DNA of 64,000 nucleotides from Ponticoccus alexandrii (GTDB lineage Bacteria; Pseudomonadota; Alphaproteobacteria; Rhodobacterales; Rhodobacteraceae): positions 992,001 to 1,056,000 of the forward strand of contig NZ_CP047166.1 of NCBI RefSeq assembly GCF_016806125.1, given 5' to 3'. The notes under the pieces are model-generated. The model did no database searches. It was given only the letters and a program-made list of their open reading frames with translations, and had not been told where the DNA came from. The translations under genes were made by a program, and so were the position numbers. Below, piece by piece: positions 25,971 to 34,551 of this stretch; position 1 is the stretch's first letter, and every line of letters begins with the position of its first letter.

Positions 25971-26174
25971 ATGAGCCTGAACCTGCCGCAATCTTCCGAC
26001 GAGGTCCTCGGCCTTCCGGACAGAGATATTCCGAAGACCATTCGTGCCTTGACCGACCACCGTGCCCTGTCCGGGCTGGTGGGGCGCCTTCACCGCGATC
26101 TTGGGTCCCGCGACGACACGTTGAAGACCAAGGCTCAGGCCGCGCTGAAGAAGATGGGATTTCCCGAAGACTAG
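25971..26174 (+). CDS. Small conserved hypothetical protein
   Basis: A 67-residue protein, MSLNLPQSSDEVLGLPDRD then a helix with IRALTDHRALSGLVGRL and a basic C-terminal helix ending KKMGFPED. It is mostly helical, without signal peptide or cysteines. It is preceded by GGGGGTGC and followed by a hairpin (26214-26242), so it forms its own small unit upstream of sdhC. I do not recognise a named family. Confidence 0.6.
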   Translation: MSLNLPQSSDEVLGLPDRDIPKTIRALTDHRALSGLVGRLHRDLGSRDDTLKTKAQAALKKMGFPED

Positions 26175-26213
26175 GTCCGGACGGTTCGAATCCGACCGAA
26201 TCCCTCATGTTCA

Positions 26214-26245
26214 CGCCCTGTCGATTCAAAACCGGCAGGGCGTTC
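26214..26245 (+). terminator. Terminator-like hairpin after the small hypothetical gene
   Basis: CGCCCTGTCG (26214-26223) pairs with CGGCAGGGCG (26233-26242) with one G-T pair, followed by TTCG. It separates the 67-residue gene from the sdh promoter region. Confidence 0.5.
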
Positions 26246-26261
26246 GCGTTAGCGCCGAATG

Positions 26262-26292
26262 TGTGATCACAGCGACAAAAGGCGTGATCACA
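26262..26292. promoter_or_regulatory. Two GTGATCACA sites 21 bases apart upstream of sdhC
   Basis: TGTGATCACA at 26262-26271 is a perfect palindrome; GTGATCACA recurs at 26284-26292, 21 bases on, two turns of the helix. They are 120-150 bases before the sdhC ATG. The arrangement looks like a paired operator for a dimeric regulator controlling the succinate dehydrogenase operon. Confidence 0.5.
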
Positions 26293-26411
26293 ACAGGGGC
26301 TTTTTCGAAGGATTGCGCCAAAAAACCGCGCTGCAGTGCCGCACCCAAGGGTGACAGCGGTGTAAAAAGCGATAGAACGACAGGCAACGGACCCTAACGC
26401 AGGATATCCCT

Positions 26412-26801
26412 ATGGCTGACGTGAACCGGGGCAACCGCCCGCTCTCTCCCTTCATGATCGGGCAGTACTACCGCCCGCAGATGACCTCGATGTCCTCCAT
26501 CATGGTGCGCATCACCGGGTTGATCACGCTGGGGGTCGCGGTGCTGCTGGCAATCTGGCTGCTTGCGGCGGCCTCCTCGGACGAGGCCTTTGCGCTTGTC
26601 GACGGTCTGCTGCTCAGCATTCTCGGCAACCTCGTGCTGTTCATCGGATCGTGGGCAATCTGGTACCACATGCTCGGGCGGCTGCGGCACGTGATCTGGG
26701 ACTTCGGTTATTGCCTCGACGTTCGGACCTCGGAATACATGGGCTGGGGCATGTTCATCGGCGCCACGCTGCTGGCGCTCTTCACGGCAATCGCGATCTG
26801 A
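26412..26801 (+). CDS. sdhC: Succinate dehydrogenase cytochrome b556 subunit
   Basis: A 129-residue membrane anchor with three spans (about 30-55, 60-85, 107-128). NRPLSPFMIGQYYRPQMTS and SIMVRITGL are typical SdhC opening sequences; WYHMLGRLRHVIWDFG holds the His that ligates haem b and the conserved RHxxWD motif. With SdhD it anchors SdhAB and forms the quinone site. It is the first gene of the sdhCDAB operon, 10 bases before sdhD. Confidence 0.95.
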   Translation: MADVNRGNRPLSPFMIGQYYRPQMTSMSSIMVRITGLITLGVAVLLAIWLLAAASSDEAFALVDGLLLSILGNLVLFIGSWAIWYHMLGRLRHVIWDFGYCLDVRTSEYMGWGMFIGATLLALFTAIAI

Positions 26802-26811
26802 GGGGGTCATC

Positions 26812-27183
26812 ATGCGTTATCTGACAGACCGCAAGCGGGCCACCGGCCTTGGCGCCTCGGGGCAGGGCACCCATCACCACTACCAGATGCTGATCTCTTC
26901 GATCCTGATGGTCGTGGTCGTGCCGCTCTTCGTCTTCACCTTCGGCGCCGGCATGGGCGGCACCCGCGAAGAGGTCATCGCCTACTTCTCGCGCCCCTGG
27001 CCCGCCATCGTCACCGGCCTCGGCATGATCGTGATCCTCAACCACGTGAAGAACGAGGCGCATGAGGCGATCGAGGACTACGTCCACGGCATGGCAGAGC
27101 GTTTCGCTCTGATCGCCACCTCGGCGCTGACCTACACGCTGATGGCCATGGGGCTGTTCGCCCTCGTGAAAATCGCCCTCTGA
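26812..27183 (+). CDS. sdhD: Succinate dehydrogenase hydrophobic membrane anchor protein
   Basis: A 123-residue protein with three membrane spans. The start carries [37 protein letters not shown] between spans two and three holds the second haem-ligand His region typical of SdhD. It pairs with SdhC in complex II of the inner membrane. It is 22 bases before sdhA. Confidence 0.95.
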   Translation: MRYLTDRKRATGLGASGQGTHHHYQMLISSILMVVVVPLFVFTFGAGMGGTREEVIAYFSRPWPAIVTGLGMIVILNHVKNEAHEAIEDYVHGMAERFALIATSALTYTLMAMGLFALVKIAL

Positions 27184-27205
27184 CGCGCGACAGGAAAGAA
27201 CCACT

Positions 27206-29011
27206 ATGACTGCTTCATACGAATACGAGACGCATGATTATGACGTCGTGGTCGTGGGTGCCGGCGGCGCCGGGCTGCGCGCGACGCTGGGCATGGCCGA
27301 GCAGGGCCTGCGCACGGCCTGCGTGACCAAGGTCTTCCCGACGCGCTCGCACACCGTCGCGGCACAGGGCGGCATCGCCGCCTCGCTGTCGAACATGGGG
27401 CCCGACAACTGGCAGTGGCACATGTACGACACCGTCAAGGGCTCTGACTGGCTGGGCGACACCGACGCGATGGAATACCTCGCCCGCGAAGCGCCCAAGG
27501 CGGTCTACGAGCTGGAGCACTACGGCGTGCCGTTCTCGCGCACCGAAGAGGGCAAGATCTACCAGCGGCCCTTCGGCGGCCACACCACCGAGTTCGGTGA
27601 AGGCCCCCCGGTGCAGCGCACCTGCGCCGCCGCCGACCGCACCGGCCACGCCATCCTGCACACGCTCTACGGCCAGTCGCTGAAGCAGCAGGCCGAATTC
27701 TACGTCGAGTATTTCGCCATCGACCTGCTGATGGAGGACGGCGTCTGCAAGGGCGTTCTCTGCTGGAAGCTGGACGACGGCACGATGCACGTCTTCAACG
27801 CCAAGATGGTCGTGCTGGCCACCGGCGGCTACGGGCGCGCCTACTTCTCCGCCACCTCGGCGCACACCTGCACCGGCGACGGCGGCGGCATGGTGGCCCG
27901 CGCCGGTCTGCCGCTTCAGGACATGGAATTCGTGCAGTTCCACCCGACCGGCATCTACGGCTCCGGCTGCCTGATCACCGAGGGCGCGCGGGGCGAAGGC
28001 GGCTACCTCACCAACTCCGAGGGCGAGCGTTTCATGGAACGCTACGCGCCGACCTACAAGGACCTCGCGCCGCGCGACTACGTCAGCCGCTCCATGACCA
28101 TGGAGATCCGCGAGGGCCGGGGCGTCGGCAAGGACGGCGATCACATCCACCTGAACCTCTCGCACCTGCCCGCCGAAGCGCTGGCAGAGCGTCTGCCGGG
28201 CATCTCGGAATCGGCCAAGATCTTTGCCGGTGTGGACGTGACCAAGGAGCCGATCCCGGTCCTGCCCACCGTGCACTACAACATGGGTGGCATCCCGACG
28301 AACTACTGGGGCGAGGTGCTGAACCCGACCTCCGAGGATCCGACCGCCATCGTGCCGGGCCTGATGGCCGTGGGCGAGGCGGGCTGTGCGTCGGTGCACG
28401 GCGCGAACCGGCTGGGGTCGAACTCGCTGATCGACCTCGTGGTCTTTGGCCGCGCCGCCGCGATCCGCGCCGGTCAGGTCGTTGACCGCGAAGGCGCGGT
28501 GCCCACCGCGCCCAAGGTCGAGATCGACAAGGCCTTCGACCGCTTCGACGGCCTGCGCCATGCCGAAGGCGGCGTGCCGACTGCAGAGCTGCGGCTCGAA
28601 ATGCAGAAGACCATGCAGCGCGACGCCGCCGTCTTCCGCACTGCCGAGACCATGGCCGAGGGTGTCGAGGCGATGACCGCCATCGCCGCCAAGCTGGACG
28701 ACCTGATGGTCACCGACCGCAGCCTCGTCTGGAACTCGGACCTGATGGAGACGCTGGAACTCACTAACCTGATGCCCAACGCTCTGGCCACCATCGTCGG
28801 CGCCGAGGCGCGCAAGGAATCCCGCGGCGCCCACGCGCACGAGGACTACTCCGAGCGCGACGACGAGAACTGGCGCGTGCACACCGTCGCCCGCGTGGAT
28901 GGAAACAAAGTCGACCTGAGCTATCGTCCTGTCATCGTCGATCCTTTGACGACCGAGGAACAGGGCGGGATTTCGTTGAAGAAGATCGCCCCCAAAGCGA
29001 GGACTTTCTAA
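27206..29011 (+). CDS. sdhA: Succinate dehydrogenase flavoprotein subunit
   Basis: A 601-residue flavoprotein. The FAD-binding [16 protein letters not shown] is at about 15-29, the covalent FAD histidine is His49 in [11 protein letters not shown], and [21 protein letters not shown] with the Arg/His active-site region follow. It oxidises succinate to fumarate on the cytoplasmic face and passes electrons to SdhB. Its TAA overlaps the ATG of the next small gene by one base, so translation is coupled. Confidence 0.98.
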   Translation: MTASYEYETHDYDVVVVGAGGAGLRATLGMAEQGLRTACVTKVFPTRSHTVAAQGGIAASLSNMGPDNWQWHMYDTVKGSDWLGDTDAMEYLAREAPKAVYELEHYGVPFSRTEEGKIYQRPFGGHTTEFGEGPPVQRTCAAADRTGHAILHTLYGQSLKQQAEFYVEYFAIDLLMEDGVCKGVLCWKLDDGTMHVFNAKMVVLATGGYGRAYFSATSAHTCTGDGGGMVARAGLPLQDMEFVQFHPTGIYGSGCLITEGARGEGGYLTNSEGERFMERYAPTYKDLAPRDYVSRSMTMEIREGRGVGKDGDHIHLNLSHLPAEALAERLPGISESAKIFAGVDVTKEPIPVLPTVHYNMGGIPTNYWGEVLNPTSEDPTAIVPGLMAVGEAGCASVHGANRLGSNSLIDLVVFGRAAAIRAGQVVDREGAVPTAPKVEIDKAFDRFDGLRHAEGGVPTAELRLEMQKTMQRDAAVFRTAETMAEGVEAMTAIAAKLDDLMVTDRSLVWNSDLMETLELTNLMPNALATIVGAEARKESRGAHAHEDYSERDDENWRVHTVARVDGNKVDLSYRPVIVDPLTTEEQGGISLKKIAPKARTF

Positions 29012-29310
29012 TGACGAAGACCCTGATTGCAGCCGCCTTCCTGACGGCCATGGCCGCTCCGGCGCTTGCCGACGGTTACGGCGCCGTTAGCCAGACCTGT
29101 TACGCAGAGGCCGAAGCCAATGCCTACAGCGGGTCGAAATACGGCTATCAGGCGCGCTACAATCAGATCCTTCAGGAGTGCATGGCACGCACCAGCTACC
29201 ATGCACCGGTGGTCCGCAAGCGCGCGGTCACCGTGATCCACGTTCCGCTGCCCGGCTGCGTGCCGGGCGCACCCAAGATGTACAGGGGCACCCTCTATTG
29301 CTTGAACTGA
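29011..29310 (+). CDS. Small exported protein within the sdh operon
   Basis: A 99-residue protein with a clear signal peptide ([20 protein letters not shown]). The mature part is Tyr/Ala-rich with four cysteines (QTCYAEA, LQECMAR, PGCVPGA, LYCLN), suited to two disulphides in the periplasm. It overlaps sdhA by one base and the next gene starts inside its 3' end. I do not recognise the family; the position suggests envelope-related, complex II-linked or simply cotranscribed. Confidence 0.75.
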   Translation: MTKTLIAAAFLTAMAAPALADGYGAVSQTCYAEAEANAYSGSKYGYQARYNQILQECMARTSYHAPVVRKRAVTVIHVPLPGCVPGAPKMYRGTLYCLN

Positions 29311-29663
29311 CAAAGAGCCGGCCAGCCTCCGGCCTCGCCCGGCGAGCGGCGCTGCTGATCCTGATCCTTGGCGCCGCCGCCTGTTCGGCGCAGTCGCAGG
29401 ACGCCATCGCCCGCGAGGCGGCACGCTCCACCGTCAACCGCGTGGTGGTCGAACGCTTCCCCGGCGTGCCGGTGCAGCCCGCCATCGACTGCGTGATCGA
29501 CAATGCCTCGGCCCAGCAGATCTATGCGCTGGCCGTGGACACGGTCGGCGGTCCCACGGAAAGCTCGATCCAGATCGTGTCCGAGATCGCCGCGCGGCCC
29601 GAGACGCTGTCCTGCCTTGCCAACCGCGGGTTGCCCGCGCTGCTTCAGGGGGCGCTTCGGTGA
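29298..29663 (+). CDS. Small lipoprotein-like protein within the sdh operon
   Basis: An about 121-residue protein read from the TTG at 29298. A hydrophobic segment ILILGAAAC gives a lipobox Cys, and the mature part has FPGVPVQPAIDCVIDNASAQQ, a pattern with two further Cys (LSCLAN). There is no ATG in the right place; GTG/ATG starts are absent until far inside, so the start is uncertain. It overlaps the preceding gene by 13 bases. Its conservation of coding pattern and position before sdhB support it as real. Confidence 0.65.
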   Translation: MLELTKSRPASGLARRAALLILILGAAACSAQSQDAIAREAARSTVNRVVVERFPGVPVQPAIDCVIDNASAQQIYALAVDTVGGPTESSIQIVSEIAARPETLSCLANRGLPALLQGALR

Positions 29664-29723
29664 CCCCTTCGACCCCCGCCCCAGCCCGTTTCGTCAAGAA
29701 CACCCCAGCCAGGAGGTAGACTC

Positions 29724-30506
29724 ATGGTCCAATTCACGCTCCCCAAGAATTCCCGTATCCGCACGGGCAAGACCTGGCCGAAGCCGGAGGGCGCGACCAA
29801 CGTCCGCAAGTTCCAGATCTACCGCTGGAACCCTGACGACGGCGACAACCCGCGGGTGGATACCTACTTCCTCGACATGGACGAGTGCGGGCCGATGGTT
29901 CTGGACGCGCTCATCAAGATCAAGAACGAGGTCGATCCGACGCTGACCTTCCGCCGGTCCTGCCGCGAGGGGATCTGTGGGTCCTGCGCGATGAACATCG
30001 ACGGGATCAACACGCTGGCCTGCATCTACGGCCTCGACGAGGTCGAGACCGAGACCGTCAAGATCTACCCGCTGCCGCACATGCCGATGGTCAAGGACCT
30101 GATCCCCGACCTGACGCATTTCTACGCCCAGCACGCCAGCATCATGCCGTGGCTGGAAACCAAGACCAACCGCCCCGCGAAAGAGTGGAAGCAGTCCATC
30201 GAGGACCGCAAGAAGCTGGACGGTCTCTATGAATGCGTGATGTGCGCCTCGTGCTCGACCGCGTGCCCCAGCTACTGGTGGAACGGCGACCGCTACCTTG
30301 GACCCGCCGCGCTCCTGCACGCCTACCGCTGGATCATCGACTCGCGGGACGAGGCGACGGGTGAGCGGCTCGACAACGTCGAGGATCCGTTCAAGCTGTA
30401 CCGCTGCCACACCATCATGAACTGCGCCAAGACCTGCCCCAAGGGCCTGAACCCGGCCGAGGCGATCGCGAACATCAAGCAGATGCTGGTGGAACGCGCC
30501 CACTGA
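29724..30506 (+). CDS. sdhB: Succinate dehydrogenase iron-sulfur subunit
   Basis: A 260-residue Fe-S protein. The [2Fe-2S] ligands are Cys80, 85, 88 and 100 ([12 protein letters not shown]); the [4Fe-4S] and [3Fe-4S] ligands fall in [16 protein letters not shown] (171-181) and [16 protein letters not shown] (228-238). It carries electrons from FAD to quinone. AGGAGG precedes the ATG. Its TGA overlaps the start of the next small gene (TGATG). Confidence 0.98.
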   Translation: MVQFTLPKNSRIRTGKTWPKPEGATNVRKFQIYRWNPDDGDNPRVDTYFLDMDECGPMVLDALIKIKNEVDPTLTFRRSCREGICGSCAMNIDGINTLACIYGLDEVETETVKIYPLPHMPMVKDLIPDLTHFYAQHASIMPWLETKTNRPAKEWKQSIEDRKKLDGLYECVMCASCSTACPSYWWNGDRYLGPAALLHAYRWIIDSRDEATGERLDNVEDPFKLYRCHTIMNCAKTCPKGLNPAEAIANIKQMLVERAH

Positions 30507-30784
30507 TGGCGGACGATCCGCGCGCCTACAAAAGCCCGGAGGAGCTGGAAGAGCTTCTCCGGGTTTTGTCTGCGCGGATGCACCACATCAACCGCGTGGC
30601 CCTGAGCGAAAGCAAATACGCCTGGTGGTACGCAGAGCTGCTGAAGGCGGTGGCCGGTCTGGCGCCGCTCTTGCGGGACGATACGCTCCGAAAGGACTTC
30701 GGCGACGGCTGGAGCGCGAGCAACGACCCGGACCCCCGCGCGCGCATCCTCTCGCTGCTCTCCGAGCGCCTTCCGGAAAAGTGA
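30506..30784 (+). CDS. Small hypothetical protein downstream of sdhB
   Basis: A 92-residue soluble helical protein: KSPEELEELLRVLSARMHHI, WWYAELLKAVAGLAPLLRDD, and a short tail. No signal or cysteines. It starts inside the sdhB stop codon (TGATG), so it is coupled to sdhB. It is not one of the known complex II assembly factors by any motif I can see. Function unknown. Confidence 0.7.
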   Translation: MADDPRAYKSPEELEELLRVLSARMHHINRVALSESKYAWWYAELLKAVAGLAPLLRDDTLRKDFGDGWSASNDPDPRARILSLLSERLPEK

Positions 30785-30903
30785 CGCTGGGTCCGCTTTG
30801 CACTGTGCGCAAGGCGAGATTGCGTCTTTCTGCGGTGCAGCGAATGGGGCGTGGGTCTATCTGTCCGGCAGGGAGGGGAGACGCCAAACGGAAAGGCACC
30901 CCG

Positions 30904-31035
30904 ATGCAAGAGCAGCAGAAAATCACCGCGCAGGAAGCCCTTCGGATCCTCGAAGACAGTCTGTCCTATTTCACCCCCGAAGCCCGCAAGCCCTCGACCG
31001 CGCCGGTCTACGAAGACCTGCCCGTCGCCGCCTGA
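30904..31035 (+). CDS. Very small protein of unknown function
   Basis: A 43-residue protein: MQEQQKITAQEALRILEDSL and a tail SYFTPEARKPSTAPVYEDLP. Upstream lies GGAAAGGC. The helix-plus-YxxP tail recurs, from memory, in short roseobacter proteins near the sdh locus, but I cannot check that. The longer open frame from 30625 is probably a shadow of the preceding gene. Confidence 0.55.
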   Translation: MQEQQKITAQEALRILEDSLSYFTPEARKPSTAPVYEDLPVAA

Positions 31036-31105
31036 GGCTGTTACGGAGGGGCTGAATCCGCGCTTCGCCGCTTGTCAGGCCCGACGATTGTGACAGGTTT
31101 GATGC

Positions 31106-31297
31106 ATGCTTGTTATCGTCGGGCTGATCGTGGCCTTCATCCTCGTGGCTGTCTTTTCAAATCGCCGAACCCGCTTGTGCCGCTGGCGCGAGCAGAGGGG
31201 CGAGACCGGCAGCCAATGGATGTGCATTCACTGCGGCGCGCGTGTCGATGGCCAGAAGGCCACCCCGCCCGCCGATTGCTTCCGGGACAGCCGCTGA
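31106..31297 (+). CDS. Small membrane protein with a CxxC motif
   Basis: A 63-residue protein. One N-terminal membrane helix (VIVGLIVAFILVAVF) is followed by a basic cytoplasmic part with RLCRWREQRG and WMCIHCGARVDG; CxxC and a further Cys could bind zinc. It is convergent with the AHL synthase gene and separated from it by a hairpin at 31314-31334. Function unknown. Confidence 0.65.
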   Translation: MLVIVGLIVAFILVAVFSNRRTRLCRWREQRGETGSQWMCIHCGARVDGQKATPPADCFRDSR

Positions 31298-31313
31298 GGC
31301 CACCCTATTGCGA

Positions 31314-31334
31314 CGCGCGGGACCGGCCCGCGCG
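31314..31334. terminator. Hairpin between convergent genes
   Basis: CGCGCGGG (31314-31321) pairs perfectly with CCCGCGCG (31327-31334) around a five-base loop. There is no T-run; it may serve both the small membrane protein gene and the AHL synthase gene. Confidence 0.4.
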
Positions 31335-31349
31335 CCATTCGCTGGGTCC

Positions 31350-31988
31350 TCAGGCGGCAACCATCTGCTTCGGCGAGACAACCGCGCCGAAGGACCGCTC
31401 GAACCAGCGGCGCGACATGTCGGGGGTGATCCCGGCGGCCTGCGCGACCTTGGCCTGCGCCTCGGGCGAGAACTCCCACAGGCCGACACTGATCTGTTCG
31501 CGGCCCTCGCCCTCGCTGCCCAGCACCTCGGGCGAAGAGCCGATGCGGCGGTAGATGCGCACCATGCGCGCGTCGAAGACACCGACGTAATGCGCCACGC
31601 CGAACTGCTGCATGACCTCGCCGCCCGCCAGCATCAGCGCCGCCGCGACGCCGGGCTTCGCACCCCGGGCGAGGCAGAATCGCGTGCATTCCCAGATCAC
31701 CGGGCTGGAGATGTGGACCCCGTCCGTCAGGTGCGGAAAGTGGTCGTTGACCATGGTCCGTCCCGTCGTGGGGAGCAGCCGCATCGACCCGCCGTGCGTG
31801 CCGTCGGCCTCTTCCCAGATCACATACAGCGGGTCCTCGGCATCGTATTCGTCGCGCTCGAAACCGGCCTCGTCGACAGTGACGGCCCAGCCGAGGCGGG
31901 TTTTGAACTGGTCGGCGCGGTCGCGAAACATGCTGTCGCGCAGAAGGGGGAAGAGGTGCAGGTCGTGTCCGTAGATGTAGCGGATCAT
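31350..31988 (-). CDS. Acyl-homoserine-lactone synthase (LuxI family)
   Basis: A 212-residue autoinducer synthase. The LuxI invariants are all visible: Arg24, Phe28, Trp34 (FRDRADQFKTRLGW), Asp46, Asp49, Arg70, Phe84, Glu100 and Arg103 (WECTRFCLAR). It joins an acyl group from acyl-ACP to S-adenosylmethionine. It lies 112 bases downstream of a luxR gene in the same direction, forming a luxR-luxI pair. No clear lux box is visible in that gap. The acyl chain length cannot be read from the sequence. Confidence 0.95.
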   Translation of the reverse strand: MIRYIYGHDLHLFPLLRDSMFRDRADQFKTRLGWAVTVDEAGFERDEYDAEDPLYVIWEEADGTHGGSMRLLPTTGRTMVNDHFPHLTDGVHISSPVIWECTRFCLARGAKPGVAAALMLAGGEVMQQFGVAHYVGVFDARMVRIYRRIGSSPEVLGSEGEGREQISVGLWEFSPEAQAKVAQAAGITPDMSRRWFERSFGAVVSPKQMVAA

Positions 31989-32100
31989 GGGGTGGGCTCC
32001 CGTCAGTGGATATGTGACGGGTCCAGATTTTCGCCTCGACGGTTAACGGAACCAAAGCCGGGCGCGCGCAGAGCCTACCGCGGGTTTACCACCCTCGGGC

Positions 32101-32883
32101 TCAGACCATGATGACGCCCCGACTCAGGGCGCGTGCGACGGCATGTGTCGTGTTCAAGGCCCCCAGCTTGTGCCGCGCGCTTTCCACGTAGACGCGCAGC
32201 GTGTGTTCCGAGATCGACAGCGTATCCGCCGCCTGCGCCCGGCTGTAACCCACGGCCAGCAGGGTCATGGCCTCTATCTCGCGCGGTGACAGCGGCTGCG
32301 CGGCTTCGGGTGCCCGACCCGGCTCGAACTCCAGCGCCTTCTGGTTGAAGAAATGCGCCAGCAGGATCAGGTCGCGGCGGTTCCGTTCCGTGAAGGCCTG
32401 CCAGTCCGCGTCGTCGCAGGAGTGGCTGAGCGAGAACATCGCGAACTGGCCGTTCGGCCCCCGGATCGGGATCGAGTAGCCCTGATTGCCGACCCCGTGC
32501 GCAATCGCGTCCTGAATGAAGGCTCGCGCCGCCCGCCCCGACCAGTCCAGCCGCTTCCAGTCGACCGGGTGAAAGCGCTGGTAGCAGCCGATGACCACCG
32601 GATCGACGCGCAGATATCCCTTCTCGACGTAGCGGTTGACCCATTCGATGTCATAGGTGCCGCAGCCGTATTGCTCCCCGTTGGCGTTGACCCAGTGATA
32701 GACGATGTGGTCGACGCCAAGGCGGTCGCGCAGATCCTCGATGGCGCCTTGCAGGTCGCTCAGGCTTTCAGCGGACTCCAGCCGCTCGATCAGCCCGTCC
32801 AGGCGAATTGCCGTCCCCAACAAGCCCAAGCCGCTTACCCTCCGCCAGAGACGCAAGCTCGGCCTGAGCAACCAAGCCCGCAT
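32101..32883 (-). CDS. LuxR family quorum-sensing regulator
   Basis: A protein of up to 260 residues. The N-terminal autoinducer-binding domain (about 25-180) has VDHIVYHWVN and a Trp/Tyr-rich acyl pocket (DIEWVNRYVEKGYLRVDPV); the C-terminal LuxR HTH begins PLSPREIEAMTLLAVGYS. It probably binds the product of the adjacent synthase. The start is uncertain: ATG at 32883 overlaps a small upstream gene by 116 bases, whereas TTG codons at 32829, 32823 or 32820 would place the protein start close to the conserved LDGLIERL segment. Confidence 0.9.
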   Translation of the reverse strand: MRAWLLRPSLRLWRRVSGLGLLGTAIRLDGLIERLESAESLSDLQGAIEDLRDRLGVDHIVYHWVNANGEQYGCGTYDIEWVNRYVEKGYLRVDPVVIGCYQRFHPVDWKRLDWSGRAARAFIQDAIAHGVGNQGYSIPIRGPNGQFAMFSLSHSCDDADWQAFTERNRRDLILLAHFFNQKALEFEPGRAPEAAQPLSPREIEAMTLLAVGYSRAQAADTLSISEHTLRVYVESARHKLGALNTTHAVARALSRGVIMV

Positions 32884-32974
32884 CGTCCAGTTGTGCCGCC
32901 AGGGACGGCAGTCCGTTGGACCGCGCGAAGGTCTTCAGATCCGCCAGTACGTCCAGTATCCAGTCATGTCCCAT
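32768..32974 (-). CDS. Possible small gene overlapping the start of luxR
   Basis: A 68-residue frame, MGHDWILDVLADLKTFARSN, then a helix with LAAQLDDAGLVAQAELASLAEG. It looks like a genuine coding sequence for its first 50 residues (balanced helix pattern, no stop) but the tail runs in a different frame through the luxR start. If real, luxR starts inside it by translational coupling. A ribosome site is not obvious. I keep it as a candidate. Confidence 0.4.
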   Translation of the reverse strand: MGHDWILDVLADLKTFARSNGLPSLAAQLDDAGLVAQAELASLAEGKRLGLVGDGNSPGRADRAAGVR

Positions 32975-33120
32975 GGCAAGCCTCGTCTACAGATGGTTAA
33001 CGATCCATTAAATCAACTATAGCATGCGGGCTTTCGGCGTAATATTCGCGGAATCTTACTCCCCAAAAACTGCGAGGGGCGATCCGCCAAACCCCTGATC
33101 CCACGGTATCCGGGGGGCGG

Positions 33121-33161
33121 ACATGAAAACGCCCGCGTCGCCGGGGGCGATTCGCGGGCGT
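33121..33161 (-). terminator. ccr terminator
   Basis: ACGCCCGCG (33129-33137) pairs with CGCGGGCGT (33153-33161). On the minus strand it is followed by TTTTCATG and comes 19 bases after the ccr stop. Confidence 0.75.
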
Positions 33162-33180
33162 CCATGATTGTCGCGAAAGC

Positions 33181-34467
33181 TTACTTCTTGGCTTCCAGCG
33201 CGTCTTCAAGCGTGCGCAGGCCGGTCTTGGGGGCCTGCACCAGCACCGCCATGTTGCCGGGCTTGTGCTCGTTGTTCAGCATCTTGGTATGCGCCGCCGG
33301 GATCTCTGCCCAAGGGAAGACCTCGGACATGCAGGGATCAAGGCGCCGCTCGATCATCAGCCGGTTGGCCGAAGCCGCCTGCTGAAGGTTGGCGAAGTGC
33401 GAGCCCTGCAGGCGCTTCTGGTGCATCCACATGTAGCGCACGTCGAAGGTGCAGTTGAAGCCGCTGGTGCCCGCGCAGATCACGACCATGCCGCCCTTCT
33501 TCACCACAAGGGCAGAGACCGGGAAGGTCGCCTCGCCCGGGTGCTCGAAGACCATGTCGACGTTGTTGCCCTTGCCCGTGATGTCCCAGATCGCCTTGCC
33601 GAACTTGCGCGCCTCTTTCAGCCACGCGTTGTATTCCGGCGAGTTCACCGTGGGCAGCTGGCCCCAGCAGTTGAAGTCCTTGCGGTTGATGACGCCCTTG
33701 GCGCCCTGATCCATCACGAACTGGCGCTTGCTCTCGTCCGAGATCACGCCGATGGCGTTGGCGCCCGCCGTGTTCGCCAGCTGGATCGCGTAGGACCCCA
33801 GGCCCCCGGAGGCGCCCCAGACCAACACGTTCTGACCGGGGCGCAGCTCATGCGGCTGGTGGCCGAACAGCATCCGGTAGGCGGTGGCCAGCGTCAGCGT
33901 GTAGCAGGCGGCCTCTTCCCAGGTCAGATGCTTGGGACGCGGCATCAGTTGCTGCGCCTGTACCTTGGTGAACTGTGCGAAAGAGCCGTCGCCGGTCTCA
34001 TAGCCCCAGATCCGCTGGCTGGGCGAGAACATCGGGTCGCCGCCGTTGCAGTGCTCGTCGTCGCCGTCGTCCTGGTTGCAGTGGATGACGACCTCGTCGC
34101 CGACCTTCCAGTTCTTGACCTTGTCACCGACCGCCCAGACGATCCCCGAGGCGTCGGAGCCCGCGATGTGGAAGTCCTGCCCATGCACGTCGAAGGGGCT
34201 GATCGGCACGCCCTTGCCGGCCCAGACGCCGTTGTAGTTCACGCCCGCGGCCATCACCAGAACCAGAACCTCGTGGCTGTCGATCTCCCATGTGTCGACG
34301 ACTTCCTGCTGGAACGAGGTCTCGGGGTCGCCGTGACGCTCGCGGCGGATCGCCCAAGCGTACATCTTCTTGGGCACGTAGCCCATGGGCGGCATTTCAC
34401 CGATCTCGTAGAGGTCTTTTTCCGGCGCGTCGTACTGGGCGATGCCCGTTTGCGTGTCCAGTGCCAT
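33181..34467 (-). CDS. ccr: Crotonyl-CoA carboxylase/reductase
   Basis: A 428-residue member of the MDR family. The NADPH-binding Rossmann segment is WGASGGLGSYAIQLA at 217-231; the sequence is near-identical in style to Rhodobacter Ccr (MPPMGYVPKKMYAWAIRRER, VMAAGVNYNGVWAG). It reductively carboxylates crotonyl-CoA with CO2 and NADPH to ethylmalonyl-CoA, the key step of the ethylmalonyl-CoA pathway. GCAGGAGGCC before the ATG at 34467 is a strong ribosome site; the frame is open 168 bases more upstream but that part is promoter. A terminator follows. Confidence 0.97.
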   Translation of the reverse strand: MALDTQTGIAQYDAPEKDLYEIGEMPPMGYVPKKMYAWAIRRERHGDPETSFQQEVVDTWEIDSHEVLVLVMAAGVNYNGVWAGKGVPISPFDVHGQDFHIAGSDASGIVWAVGDKVKNWKVGDEVVIHCNQDDGDDEHCNGGDPMFSPSQRIWGYETGDGSFAQFTKVQAQQLMPRPKHLTWEEAACYTLTLATAYRMLFGHQPHELRPGQNVLVWGASGGLGSYAIQLANTAGANAIGVISDESKRQFVMDQGAKGVINRKDFNCWGQLPTVNSPEYNAWLKEARKFGKAIWDITGKGNNVDMVFEHPGEATFPVSALVVKKGGMVVICAGTSGFNCTFDVRYMWMHQKRLQGSHFANLQQAASANRLMIERRLDPCMSEVFPWAEIPAAHTKMLNNEHKPGNMAVLVQAPKTGLRTLEDALEAKK

Positions 34468-34551
34468 GGCGGCCTCCTGCTTGAACCAACCTTTGAATGT
34501 GATGCGGCTCCGCAGCGCGGATTCGCGGGTTGACCCATCGAATACGCGGGC

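Noticed and set aside
31989-32100. A lux box between luxR and luxI
   Set aside because: I found no 18-20 base inverted repeat of the expected kind in the 112-base gap. The regulator may bind elsewhere or use a divergent site.
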